DNA of 35,611 nt, taken from positions 116,814-152,424 of the forward strand of contig CADCCP010000004.1 in the NCBI GenBank assembly GCA_902800005.1, in the 5' to 3' direction. This document shows, piece by piece, positions 8,695 to 15,831 of this stretch. The notes beneath the pieces were generated by a model, which made no database searches, was not told the DNA's origin, and saw only the letters and a program-made list of their open reading frames with translations. This DNA comes from an uncultured Ruminococcus sp. (lineage in GTDB: Bacteria > Bacillota > Clostridia > Oscillospirales > Acutalibacteraceae). A program made the translations under genes and the position numbers. Each line of letters opens with the position of its first letter. Position 1 is the first letter of the stretch.

Positions 8695-9320
8695 GTTTCC
8701 GCCTTCGGTGCAAACGGCACTGTGTCAAATACCTCCACAACTCTATCCCTGAACCACAAGGACGGCGTTACCCTCACTGCAAAGCCGTAACCGTTGTCCA
8801 TCTGCCATTTATAGCTTTCTGCCTGCGGTATGCCGTATACTGACAGCAATGTCATTATTATACCTCCATGCGTCACTATGGCAGATGTGAGGATATTTTC
8901 ACTTATGACTTCATTCACAGTTTTTTCAAATCCCCTGCATATACGCATGGCAAAATCTTTTCCTGTTTCACCATGCGGCGGCGGTGTCTTGTCGGAGTTT
9001 TTCAGCCACTCCGTAAATTCAGGCTTTCCTGCCAATTCAACGGCACTTTTTCCCTCCCAATCACCGAAATCACATTCACTGAACGCTCCGACTGTCTGCA
9101 TTTCCGTATCAGGATAGATGATCCGGCAGGTCTGAGTGCATCTTGCCAAAGGACTTGCATATACTTTACTGCAAGCAGGATAACCTGACTTTTCACTGAT
9201 CTCCCTTAAACTGCCTTTTCCTCTTTCGGACAGGTTTACATCTGTCCTGCCTATGTATCTGCCTTTGAGCGTTTCGTCGATCGCTCCATGACGTATCAGA
9301 TATATTACATACGACTGCAT
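8664..9320 (-). CDS. Histidine phosphatase family protein (phosphoglycerate mutase/CobC-like)
   Basis: A 218-residue branch-1 histidine phosphatase. The catalytic RHG motif is in YLIRHGAID. The YASPLARCTQT arginine, the glutamate in ECDFGDWEGK and the second histidine in IVTHGG are all present. GDWEGK resembles alpha-ribazole phosphatases, but no cobalamin genes are nearby, so the substrate is open. ATG at 9320 is chosen because GAAGGAG lies 10 bases upstream; a TTG two codons earlier is too close to it. The gene diverges from the XRE regulator. Its 3' end overlaps the convergent HAD gene. Confidence 0.88.
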   Translation of the reverse strand: MQSYVIYLIRHGAIDETLKGRYIGRTDVNLSERGKGSLREISEKSGYPACSKVYASPLARCTQTCRIIYPDTEMQTVGAFSECDFGDWEGKSAVELAGKPEFTEWLKNSDKTPPPHGETGKDFAMRICRGFEKTVNEVISENILTSAIVTHGGIIMTLLSVYGIPQAESYKWQMDNGYGFAVRVTPSLWFRDRVVEVFDTVPFAPKAETQKSEIEFFE

Positions 9321-9358
9321 TAACAAAAATCTCCTTCAAAAAAAATTTTTCAAAAAAC

Positions 9359-9387
9359 TTTACAAACAGTTTTAAATGTTATATAAT
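9359..9387 (+). promoter_or_regulatory. Promoter toward the XRE regulator
   Basis: TTTACA at 9359-9364, a 17-base spacer and TATAAT at 9382-9387. It would give a leader of about 80 bases containing both dyads described at 9391-9424. Confidence 0.65.
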
Positions 9388-9390
9388 TTA

Positions 9391-9424
9391 CATATTGTTT
9401 TAATATGCTGAAACAAGTCGTTTC
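9391..9424. promoter_or_regulatory. Two perfect inverted repeats, candidate operators
   Basis: CATATT-GTTTT-AATATG (9391-9407) and GAAAC-AAGTC-GTTTC (9410-9424) are perfect dyads with 5-base centres, separated by two bases. They lie between the divergent XRE gene and histidine phosphatase gene and between two opposing promoters. XRE-type repressors commonly bind such dyads as dimers; binding here is inference. Confidence 0.5.
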
Positions 9425-9433
9425 CATATGTTT

Positions 9434-9462
9434 ACTATATAATTTTGTCTACATCTTGTCAA
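9434..9462 (-). promoter_or_regulatory. Promoter toward the histidine phosphatase
   Basis: On the minus strand a consensus TTGACA (9462-9457), a 17-base spacer and TATAGT (9439-9434). The -35 overlaps the Shine-Dalgarno of the XRE gene. The leader to the phosphatase start would be about 105 bases and would cross both dyads. Confidence 0.6.
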
Positions 9463-9474
9463 GGGGTTTTTACA

Positions 9475-10155
9475 TTGAGTGATTTTCCGAGAATGATCAC
9501 CCTGCTCCGAAAGGAAAAGGGATTAAGTCAAAAACAGGCTGCTTTGGAACTGGGCGTATCGCAGGCATTGCTGTCACACTATGAAAAAGGTATAAGAGAA
9601 TGCGGTCTGGACTTTGCAGTCAAGATTGCAGACTACTACAATGTGTCATGTGACTATATTTTGGGCAGGACTGCCAACAAAAACGGTATGGATTTTGAAC
9701 AGCCCATCCTGCCTTCACCTGAGGGCATATCCTCCAAATACAGTGCTGCCCTCGCCGCAAACAAACATCTTATTATCAATTCAATAGAGGTCATTTTCGG
9801 TATTCTCCAACAGGCTGACTGCAAAGGTCTGAATACCGAAATATCATCATACCTTATGGTATCCGTATACAAGGCTCTGAGAATACTGTATTCTGCCAAT
9901 CCCAAAAATCCGCAGGCTATGTTCTCTGTCATGCCCGAATTGTATAAAGGTCTGTCATCCGCCCTGCAAATCATAAGCGAAACCAATGCTGAGTGCCTGT
10001 CACACGGCAAAACTGTCGGCAATTCCGTCGGTCTTGATACGGTAATGTCACCATGTCTTTCTCCCGATATTATCTCAAAGCTATGGTCTGAAAATGCCTC
10101 TGCCCTTTATGACCTTATCCGAAAAACAGAGGATAAACTGAAAAAACTTTCCTGA
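9475..10155 (+). CDS. XRE-family transcriptional regulator
   Basis: A 226-residue DNA-binding protein. Residues 1-65 are a Cro/C1-type helix-turn-helix: ITLLRKEKGLSQKQAALELG, then SQALLSHYEKG and the common ending SCDYILGR. The remaining 160 residues are helical, unrecognised, and may sense a ligand or mediate oligomerisation. The start is taken as TTG at 9475 because AAGGGG lies 8 bases upstream; an ATG at 9493 is an alternative. It probably controls itself and the divergent phosphatase through the dyads at 9391-9424 (inference). Confidence 0.85.
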   Translation: MSDFPRMITLLRKEKGLSQKQAALELGVSQALLSHYEKGIRECGLDFAVKIADYYNVSCDYILGRTANKNGMDFEQPILPSPEGISSKYSAALAANKHLIINSIEVIFGILQQADCKGLNTEISSYLMVSVYKALRILYSANPKNPQAMFSVMPELYKGLSSALQIISETNAECLSHGKTVGNSVGLDTVMSPCLSPDIISKLWSENASALYDLIRKTEDKLKKLS

Positions 10156-10162
10156 ACAAACA

Positions 10163-10199
10163 AAAGCTGACGCTCATTTGACCGTCAGCTTTATTTTTT
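10163..10199. terminator. Bidirectional terminator
   Basis: AAAGCTGACG pairs perfectly with CGTCAGCTTT around a 10-base loop. T-rich sequence follows on the plus strand (TATTTTTTA) and A/T-rich sequence on the other side. It sits between the XRE gene and the convergent lipoprotein gene and overlaps the latter's stop. Confidence 0.85.
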
Positions 10200-11100
10200 A
10201 CTGTACCGTCTCATAGCCGTCAGGCACTCTGAATATTTCCCCGTCAGGCTCTGTTGTGAAAGCATTGATCTCTATCTCTGAAAAACGCTTTCCTTCCGGA
10301 CTCATTATATATACAGGCTTCTCTCCGTCAAAATATACTTTGACCACCTTGCCGTCCGCATCGTATTCTTCAAAATCGTACAGTCTGCCTTTATATTCCT
10401 CTTTGCCGCTTTTTTCATACTTCAATGACTTCAATCTGAAATTTTCCGACAAACACAAAATTATACTATTGGCAATACTGTTTTGTGTATAGCCGTCCGA
10501 TGTATACAGTTCTTCATCAGGATCGTATGCACCTCCGGCAAGAGTTGCTTTTTTACTCTTGTCATCAATTATATATGTGCCGTCACCGTTTTGGATAATC
10601 TTCACGGAGTCGTCTCCAAACCTGAATTTTTCAATTATGCCTTCATCACTCCTGCCGACCTCTGCATCAAACGTCACACTAAGACCGCCAAACAACGAAA
10701 TTTCTCCGGTGACATCAATATACAGATTTTTACTTTCAAGCACGTTTGTGAGATATGTTCGTGTCCTCTCTCCAAGCTCATCTACATCTACTGCTTTTTC
10801 AACAAGCTGCTTTGAGTAATCTGCCGCTTCAATGCTTATTTCTTTTATCTCGCTTTCCTCTGACACCTCACTCACTTCTTTACTCTGCTCCGATACCTCC
10901 GAAACTTTCTTTGATGCCTCTTTAGAAGTCTCTTTTGATACCTCCTTAGAAATTTCTTTTGAAGTTTCCCTTGACACTTCCGATACAACGCTTGTTTCAG
11001 GTATCACGGAGATCTCCGTTGATTCCGATACATCATTTCCATGTCCGGCACATGATGTCAGCAAAAGTGCCGTGAATAATACCGCCATTATCTTTTTCAT
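10198..11100 (-). CDS. Lipoprotein with Ser/Lys/Glu-rich spacer, function unknown
   Basis: A 300-residue exported lipoprotein. The signal peptide MKKIMAVLFTALLLTSC ends in a lipobox (LTSC, Cys17). Residues about 25-85 are a low-complexity spacer of SKEVSKET-like four-residue steps, which probably lifts the rest off the membrane. The folded C-terminal part (about 90-300) is rich in beta strands such as KNLYIDVTGEISLF and KVVKVYFDGEKPVYIMSPEG, broadly like LppX/LolA-type lipid carriers, but I do not recognise the family. ATG at 11100 is chosen because AAGGGGGC lies 7 bases upstream and it starts the signal peptide directly. Confidence 0.82.
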   Translation of the reverse strand: MKKIMAVLFTALLLTSCAGHGNDVSESTEISVIPETSVVSEVSRETSKEISKEVSKETSKEASKKVSEVSEQSKEVSEVSEESEIKEISIEAADYSKQLVEKAVDVDELGERTRTYLTNVLESKNLYIDVTGEISLFGGLSVTFDAEVGRSDEGIIEKFRFGDDSVKIIQNGDGTYIIDDKSKKATLAGGAYDPDEELYTSDGYTQNSIANSIILCLSENFRLKSLKYEKSGKEEYKGRLYDFEEYDADGKVVKVYFDGEKPVYIMSPEGKRFSEIEINAFTTEPDGEIFRVPDGYETVQ

Positions 11101-11122
11101 TAAAATTGCCCCCTTTGCCAAA

Positions 11123-11151
11123 ATTATATCACATCACTTATCAATAAACAA
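11123..11151 (-). promoter_or_regulatory. Promoter of the lipoprotein gene
   Basis: Minus strand TTGTTT (11151-11146), a 17-base spacer and TGATATAAT (extended -10, core 11128-11123), about 22 bases before the ATG. Confidence 0.7.
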
Positions 11152-11184
11152 CTGCTGTTTATCTGATTTTGTCAAAAGAAATCA

Positions 11185-11213
11185 TTGAAATTTTTTCCCT
11201 TCTGTATTACAAT
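11185..11213 (+). promoter_or_regulatory. Promoter of the HAD-proC operon
   Basis: TTGAAA at 11185-11190, a 17-base spacer and TACAAT at 11208-11213. The start codon is 33 bases further on. Confidence 0.7.
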
Positions 11214-11246
11214 ATATATATCATATATGAAACGGAGTTTTTTGAT

Positions 11247-11981
11247 ATGTATAAAAATTATATCTTTGACCTCTACGGCACTCTTGTTGACATCAGCACG
11301 AATGAATGGAAAGCAAGTCTGTGGAAAAATATGTCAAATATCTATTCCATGCATGGTGCTGTATACTCCCCGAAAGAACTCAAAAAAGCCTATTATTCCC
11401 TACTGAAAGAGCAGATAGCCGCCATTCCCAAAGATAAGTATACCACTCATCCCGAACCGCAAATTGAATATGTCTTTCAGAGGATGTTCACCGAAAAAGG
11501 CATTGACTGCTCTATGTCACTTGCAAAGGAGATCGGTCTTGTATTCCGCTCTCTGTCACTCAACTATATCAAACTTTATGACGGTGTGCATGAACTGTTT
11601 GACAACATTCATAAAAACGGCGGTAAAGCCTATCTGCTTTCAAATGCACAACGTATCTTTACAGAACCTGAAATTCGTATGCTTGGCATTTACAACGAAT
11701 TTGAAGATGTAATTATCTCCTCGGATGTCGGCTGTGCAAAACCCGATATTAAATTCTATCAGCACATACTTGCAAAACACTCCCTTGACCCTAAAGAGTC
11801 CATCATGATAGGCAATGACTATATCACCGATATTCAAGGCTCTTTCAATGCAGGCTTGGACTCCCTTTACCTGCACACAAATATCTCTCCCGAAATAAAG
11901 GGTGAACTGCTCGCCAAATACCCCGTTATGAGCGGCGATCTCTTTGAAGCTATAAATATTCTTTTTAATGAGGTGCATTAA
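11247..11981 (+). CDS. HAD-superfamily protein (subfamily IA) with a DxY motif
   Basis: A 244-residue HAD-IA protein. Motif I reads FDLYGTLVD: the nucleophile Asp8 is kept, but position +2, normally the acid/base Asp, is Tyr10. Motif II is LLSNAQ, the motif III lysine is in CAKPDIKFY, and motif IV is MIGNDYITDIQGS. The helical C1 cap lies between. L-2-haloacid dehalogenases also carry DxYGT, so the reaction may not be plain phosphate hydrolysis. Start ATG 11247 has CGGAG upstream; an earlier TTG-initiated extension is mostly promoter sequence. proC begins 1 base after its stop. Confidence 0.87.
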   Translation: MYKNYIFDLYGTLVDISTNEWKASLWKNMSNIYSMHGAVYSPKELKKAYYSLLKEQIAAIPKDKYTTHPEPQIEYVFQRMFTEKGIDCSMSLAKEIGLVFRSLSLNYIKLYDGVHELFDNIHKNGGKAYLLSNAQRIFTEPEIRMLGIYNEFEDVIISSDVGCAKPDIKFYQHILAKHSLDPKESIMIGNDYITDIQGSFNAGLDSLYLHTNISPEIKGELLAKYPVMSGDLFEAINILFNEVH

Positions 11982-11982
11982 A

Positions 11983-12864
11983 ATGTTAAACAAGTTAGTT
12001 GAAAAATTCAGACATGACAACAATGAAGATGAATATGAATTTGAGTACAGCGAATACTCCTATGACGGAAAAAATATCGGTTTCATCGGTGCGGGCAATA
12101 TGGCTACGGCTATTGTTAAAGGTCTTTTAAAGGCAGGACAACCTAAAGATTCCATATTTGTCTACGACTGCAACGTAAGACAGCTTAAACACATGGCTGA
12201 AATGGGTGTACAGATCGTATATACAGGTGAGGAACTCGTTGAAAAATGTGATATAATCGTGCTTGCCGTCAAGCCTCAGAATTATGATGAAGTTCTTGCC
12301 GAGATCAAATCCGCTGCAACTGAAGATAAAGTTTTTGTCACCATAGCTGCCGGCATTTCTATTGATTATGTAAGAAAAGGCTTGGGTATAAATTGTCCTA
12401 TGGTTCGTGTCATGCCTAACACTCCCCTTTTGCTCGGCAAGGGTGCAACGGCTCTTTGCCGTTCCGATAACATATCCGATGAAAATTTCAAGATCGTTTA
12501 TGATATGTTCGCAAATTCAGGTAAAGCCGTTGTCCTGCCCGAAGAACAAATGAATGCTGTTATCGCCGTCAACGGAAGCAGTCCTGCTTATGTCTACCTC
12601 TTTGCAAAGGCTATGACGGATTACGCCGCATCTGTCGGCATTGACAGTGAAACCGCCCTTAAACTCGTTGCACAGACCTTTATCGGAAGTGCCGAAATGC
12701 TCCTTTCAAGCGGTGACGATCCCGATACGCTTATAAATAAAGTCTGCTCAAAGGGCGGTACTACAATTGAAGCCGTGAATGTCCTCAATGAAAACAATGT
12801 TCCCAAAATTATCATGGATGCTATGGCAGCCTGCACCAAACGTGCCGAAGAACTCGGAAAATAA
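11983..12864 (+). CDS. proC: Pyrroline-5-carboxylate reductase with acidic N-terminal extension
   Basis: ProC reduces pyrroline-5-carboxylate to proline with NAD(P)H, the last step of proline synthesis. The Rossmann motif IGFIGAGNMATAI, VRVMPNTPLLLGKGATAL and the C-terminal signature region (NGSSPAYVYLF, then CSKGGTTIEAV) are all present. The enzyme core starts at residue 31. The first 30 residues are an unusual acidic, tyrosine-rich extension (EDEYEFEYSEYSYDG). ATG 11983 is chosen because GAGGTG lies 7 bases before it; an in-frame ATG at 11968 would overlap the HAD gene. Its stop is followed at once by a heptamer repeat and then a terminator. Confidence 0.95.
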   Translation: MLNKLVEKFRHDNNEDEYEFEYSEYSYDGKNIGFIGAGNMATAIVKGLLKAGQPKDSIFVYDCNVRQLKHMAEMGVQIVYTGEELVEKCDIIVLAVKPQNYDEVLAEIKSAATEDKVFVTIAAGISIDYVRKGLGINCPMVRVMPNTPLLLGKGATALCRSDNISDENFKIVYDMFANSGKAVVLPEEQMNAVIAVNGSSPAYVYLFAKAMTDYAASVGIDSETALKLVAQTFIGSAEMLLSSGDDPDTLINKVCSKGGTTIEAVNVLNENNVPKIIMDAMAACTKRAEELGK

Positions 12865-12866
12865 TT

Positions 12867-12887
12867 TACAATGTACAATGTGCAATG
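12867..12887 (+). repeat. Short heptamer array at the proC 3' end
   Basis: Three tandem 7-mers (TACAATG, TACAATG, TGCAATG) begin two bases after the proC stop. They are the reverse complement of the longer array at 12974, so the two form an inverted pair around the proC terminator. Confidence 0.9.
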
Positions 12888-12908
12888 AATGATACTCGAA
12901 AAATTAAG

Positions 12909-12943
12909 AAAGACCGTTGACTTTTTCAGCCAACGGTCTTTTT
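12909..12943 (+). terminator. proC terminator
   Basis: AAAGACCGTTG pairs with CAACGGTCTTT, giving a stem of about 11 bp, followed by a T run. It lies between convergent proC and pgcA, and the A run before it may allow use from the other strand. Confidence 0.85.
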
Positions 12944-12973
12944 ATAATCATTTTAATTTGCCGAATATGACTG

Positions 12974-13078
12974 TACATTGCACATTGTAAATTGCACATT
13001 GTAAATTGCACATTGCACATTGTAAATTGCACATTGCACATTGTACATTGTAAATTGCACATTGCACATTGTACATTT
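12974..13078. repeat. Array of 15 heptamers ending in the pgcA stop codon
   Basis: Fifteen contiguous 7-mers of the form TACATTG, CACATTG or TAAATTG (the last is TACATTT) run from 12974 to 13078. The array reaches into the pgcA stop codon (13077-13079, minus strand). The three unit types are mixed, not strictly alternating. It contains no gene. The same unit occurs at 12867 and 34497. Confidence 0.95.
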
Positions 13079-14795
13079 ATTTCATGAAGTTTGCCATGTA
13101 TTTTGCCATTTTTTCAGCTATCTCTGCGGCGTTGTCTTTACTTATTCCTACCGATGTGATGTATACTTTTACTTTCGGCTCTGTGCCTGACGGTCTGACA
13201 ATGACTCCCATTCCGCCTTCCAGTGAATAGGAAAGTACATTCGATTTCGGCAAATTGATTTCCGTCTGTTCACCTGTAGCAATGTCTTTCTGATAGGAAT
13301 TCAGATAGTCGGCAATTTCCGTCACTTTATAGCCTGCAACCTCTGTAGGCGGATTTTTACGGAAATTCTCCATAATATATGCCATTTTTTCCATACCTGC
13401 CGCTCCGTCAAATTCATAGCTGTCCGTCCTGTTGAGATAATAGCCGTATTCTTCATATATCTCTGTCATGACTTCATCAAGACTCATGCCCTGCTGACGA
13501 TAGTATGCAGCCATTTCACATATCAGCATTGATGCAACTACCGCATCTTTATCTCTTACATACGTTCCTGCAAGATAGCCGTAGCTTTCCTCAAAGCCGA
13601 ATACATATCTGTTTTCCTGACCTTTCTGCTCCAAAAGAAGTATCTGCTCACCGATATATTTGAATCCCGTCAGGATATTCTTCAGTTCACAGCCGTATTT
13701 CTCACAGATCTTTTCAACCAATTTACTTGTAACGATCGTCTTGACGGCAACGGGATTTTCGGGCAAAGTTCCCTTTTCCTTTCTCGTGGAAAGCAAATAG
13801 TTTATCAGCATGATACCCGTTTCATTACCCGTCATCAAGCGATAGCCTGTTTTGGTCTTTACGGCAATTCCTACACGGTCACTGTCGGGATCGGTAGCCA
13901 ACAGCAAATCAGCCTGCTCTTTTTCGCAGAGTGCCAAGCCTACTGCAAGTGCCTCTTTGATCTCAGGGTTCGGATAAGGACAGGTCGGGAAATTGCCGTC
14001 AGGCATTTCCTGTTCGGGTACTACGACCACATTTTCAATGCCTATCTGTGCGAGTATCTTTCTGACCAGCTTATTGCCTGCACCGTTGAGGGGAGTATAA
14101 ACTACTTTCAAGCCCGAATCCTTGCACATATCGGGATTGACAGACTGCTTTCTCACGTTGGCAAGATATGTTTCATAGAGATCGTCCCCTATCCACTCTA
14201 TCATACCGCTTTTCAAGCCCTCTTCAAAGTCAACGAGCTTTATATCGCCATTGAAATAGTCCACTTTCAGTATCTCGTCATACACGGCATTTGCAGAAAC
14301 GTCCGTCATCTGACAGCCGTCACTGCCGTAACACTTATATCCGTTATATTTAGCCGGATTGTGACTTGCAGTTACCATGATACCGGCAGCGGCTTTCAAT
14401 GTCCTTACCGCATACGATACAACAGGTGTCGGTTCAAGTTCTGTGGAAATATATGCCTTAATACCGTTTGCTGCAAGAACTCTTGCTGCTTCTCTTGCAA
14501 ACACATCTGCCTTTATTCTCGAATCATGCGAGATGGCAACTGACGGGTTCTCACAAGTCTTATTCAGGAAATTGGCAAGTCCCTGTGTAGCACGCCTTAC
14601 CGTGTAGACATTCATTCTGTTGATGCCTGCACCGATAATGCCTCTCAAGCCTGCCGTACCGAATTTCAGTTCCGTGTAAAATCTCTCATATATTTCTTCA
14701 TCATTTCCTGCGATCTCTGCCAACTCCTTTTTCAAGTCGGCATCATCTTTTGCATTTTCCATCCAAAGCTCATAAAGTTTTTTCGTATCCATCAT
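13077..14795 (-). CDS. pgcA: Phosphoglucomutase (alpha-D-phosphohexomutase family)
   Basis: PgcA interconverts glucose-1-phosphate and glucose-6-phosphate, feeding UDP-glucose and glycogen or lipid-glycan synthesis. The 572 residues match Gram-positive PgcA. All four active-site loops are intact: the catalytic serine in TASHNP, the metal site DPDSDR, the sugar-binding loop FEESYGY and the phosphate loop RPSGTEP. The N-terminal FGTAGLRG is also typical. AGGGGG lies 7 bases before ATG 14795 (a second ATG follows directly). The 3' end overlaps the heptamer array. It converges on proC. Confidence 0.96.
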   Translation of the reverse strand: MMDTKKLYELWMENAKDDADLKKELAEIAGNDEEIYERFYTELKFGTAGLRGIIGAGINRMNVYTVRRATQGLANFLNKTCENPSVAISHDSRIKADVFAREAARVLAANGIKAYISTELEPTPVVSYAVRTLKAAAGIMVTASHNPAKYNGYKCYGSDGCQMTDVSANAVYDEILKVDYFNGDIKLVDFEEGLKSGMIEWIGDDLYETYLANVRKQSVNPDMCKDSGLKVVYTPLNGAGNKLVRKILAQIGIENVVVVPEQEMPDGNFPTCPYPNPEIKEALAVGLALCEKEQADLLLATDPDSDRVGIAVKTKTGYRLMTGNETGIMLINYLLSTRKEKGTLPENPVAVKTIVTSKLVEKICEKYGCELKNILTGFKYIGEQILLLEQKGQENRYVFGFEESYGYLAGTYVRDKDAVVASMLICEMAAYYRQQGMSLDEVMTEIYEEYGYYLNRTDSYEFDGAAGMEKMAYIMENFRKNPPTEVAGYKVTEIADYLNSYQKDIATGEQTEINLPKSNVLSYSLEGGMGVIVRPSGTEPKVKVYITSVGISKDNAAEIAEKMAKYMANFMK

Positions 14796-14842
14796 TCAAA
14801 GCCCCCTAAATCAAAAAAATACTGTTTCATCCTAATACCAAT

Positions 14843-14871
14843 ATAATAACACATTTTTCCTTCCGTTTCAA
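14843..14871 (-). promoter_or_regulatory. Promoter of pgcA
   Basis: Minus strand TTGAAA (14871-14866), a 17-base spacer and TATTAT (14848-14843), about 48 bases before the start. Confidence 0.65.
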
Positions 14872-14984
14872 CACTATCTTTGAAATTATTATCAATTTTT
14901 TTAATATATTTTAAAAATACTTTCCAATATATGTCAATATTACTAAAACCATGCTTATAAAAAAATAAAATATTTACAAAAAAA

Positions 14985-15043
14985 TTGTTTTTACCGCTTG
15001 TAATATATAAATTTTTACGGTAAAATATTACTGTAGATAAAAT
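14985..15043 (+). promoter_or_regulatory. Promoter region of the 15067 operon with an inverted repeat
   Basis: This AT-rich spacer holds TTTACG (15014-15019) with TAAAAT (15038-15043) at an 18-base distance; TTGTTT at 14985 with an AT-rich -10 is an alternative. TTTTACCG (14989-14996) and CGGTAAAA (15018-15025) form a perfect 8-base inverted repeat with a 21-base spacer, possibly an operator. The rest of 14796-15066 shows no gene. Confidence 0.4.
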
Positions 15044-15066
15044 TTTTTGATTGGGAGATATTGAAA

Positions 15067-15813
15067 ATGTCTAAGAAGAAAAAATATAAACGCTCCATTG
15101 ACACACCTGTCATAATAAGTTTTTTTATCGTTTTGGTATCGATCTGCGTACTTGCGGTATTGTGGATATTTTTTGATACAAGCATGAAAGGCACTTGGCG
15201 GCTGCGTTTCAAACAAGGTGGGCAGGAATATGTCCACTACATGACCTTGCTTGATGACAATAAATTCACCTACAGCTTCGGCGGTGTCACCTATGACGGT
15301 GACTACTCCGTCAACCCTGAAACTGCTACTATCAGCCTGTCATCTTCCAGCTACGGCAGGTACAATCTCCGCAATGACTTCAAATACAAAGTTTCCGGAA
15401 ACATCTTTTCGGGAAAGGGCATTGCCCTGACAGGCTCTGACGGCACTGAACTGCCTTATCTGCAAAGTTCCGACTTTGTTCCCGTCATCAAATACTACAG
15501 CGACTTCACACTCAATGAAAAGCTTCTCGGTTCATGGCTCTTCAAAGACGAAAAACAGGGCTATAACTATACCTTCACTTTCCATGAAGACGGAAGATAT
15601 GAATATCTTTGCAGCGGTTCAAGACACATAGGTGCTTATAAAACTGACGGCGAAAATTTTACCTATAATCTCGCAGTGGACGGTAACAACATCAATGAAG
15701 AAACTCTCAAATATACCCTTGAAGACGGAAAACTTACCTTCATTACAGATAATTTTACCGATACCCTTACCAAAACCGGTGACAAGTTTTCTTTTGAAAA
15801 CGAGATCAAATAA
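15067..15813 (+). CDS. Membrane-anchored protein with two lipocalin-like (DUF5640-like) repeats
   Basis: A 248-residue protein with a lysine-rich start (SKKKKYKR), one membrane helix at about residues 14-36 and an outer part. The outer part holds two similar beta-rich units: GTWRLRF followed by FTYSFGGVTYDGDYSV, and GSWLFKDEKQGYNYTFTF followed by DGRYEYLCSG and GAYKTDG. The G(T/S)W start, FxxDG and GxYxxDG pattern resembles small DUF5640/lipocalin-like domains in Clostridia. Its ligand is unknown. GGGAG lies 9 bases before ATG 15067; the TTG two codons earlier is too close. The phosphomannomutase-like gene follows after 18 bases. Confidence 0.8.
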   Translation: MSKKKKYKRSIDTPVIISFFIVLVSICVLAVLWIFFDTSMKGTWRLRFKQGGQEYVHYMTLLDDNKFTYSFGGVTYDGDYSVNPETATISLSSSSYGRYNLRNDFKYKVSGNIFSGKGIALTGSDGTELPYLQSSDFVPVIKYYSDFTLNEKLLGSWLFKDEKQGYNYTFTFHEDGRYEYLCSGSRHIGAYKTDGENFTYNLAVDGNNINEETLKYTLEDGKLTFITDNFTDTLTKTGDKFSFENEIK

Positions 15814-15831
15814 AAAAGGAGCGTATAAGCT

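Noticed and set aside
9321..9474. Toxin-antitoxin or phage repressor locus around the XRE gene
   Set aside because: The divergent partner is a complete histidine phosphatase, not a toxin, and no phage genes are nearby.
12974..13078. Possible CRISPR array
   Set aside because: The units are contiguous 7-mers with no unique spacers and no cas genes nearby.
14796..15066. Possible small RNA or ORF in the AT-rich pgcA/15067 spacer
   Set aside because: Only promoter-like elements and one inverted repeat are visible; no ORF with a ribosome site and no terminator hairpin.
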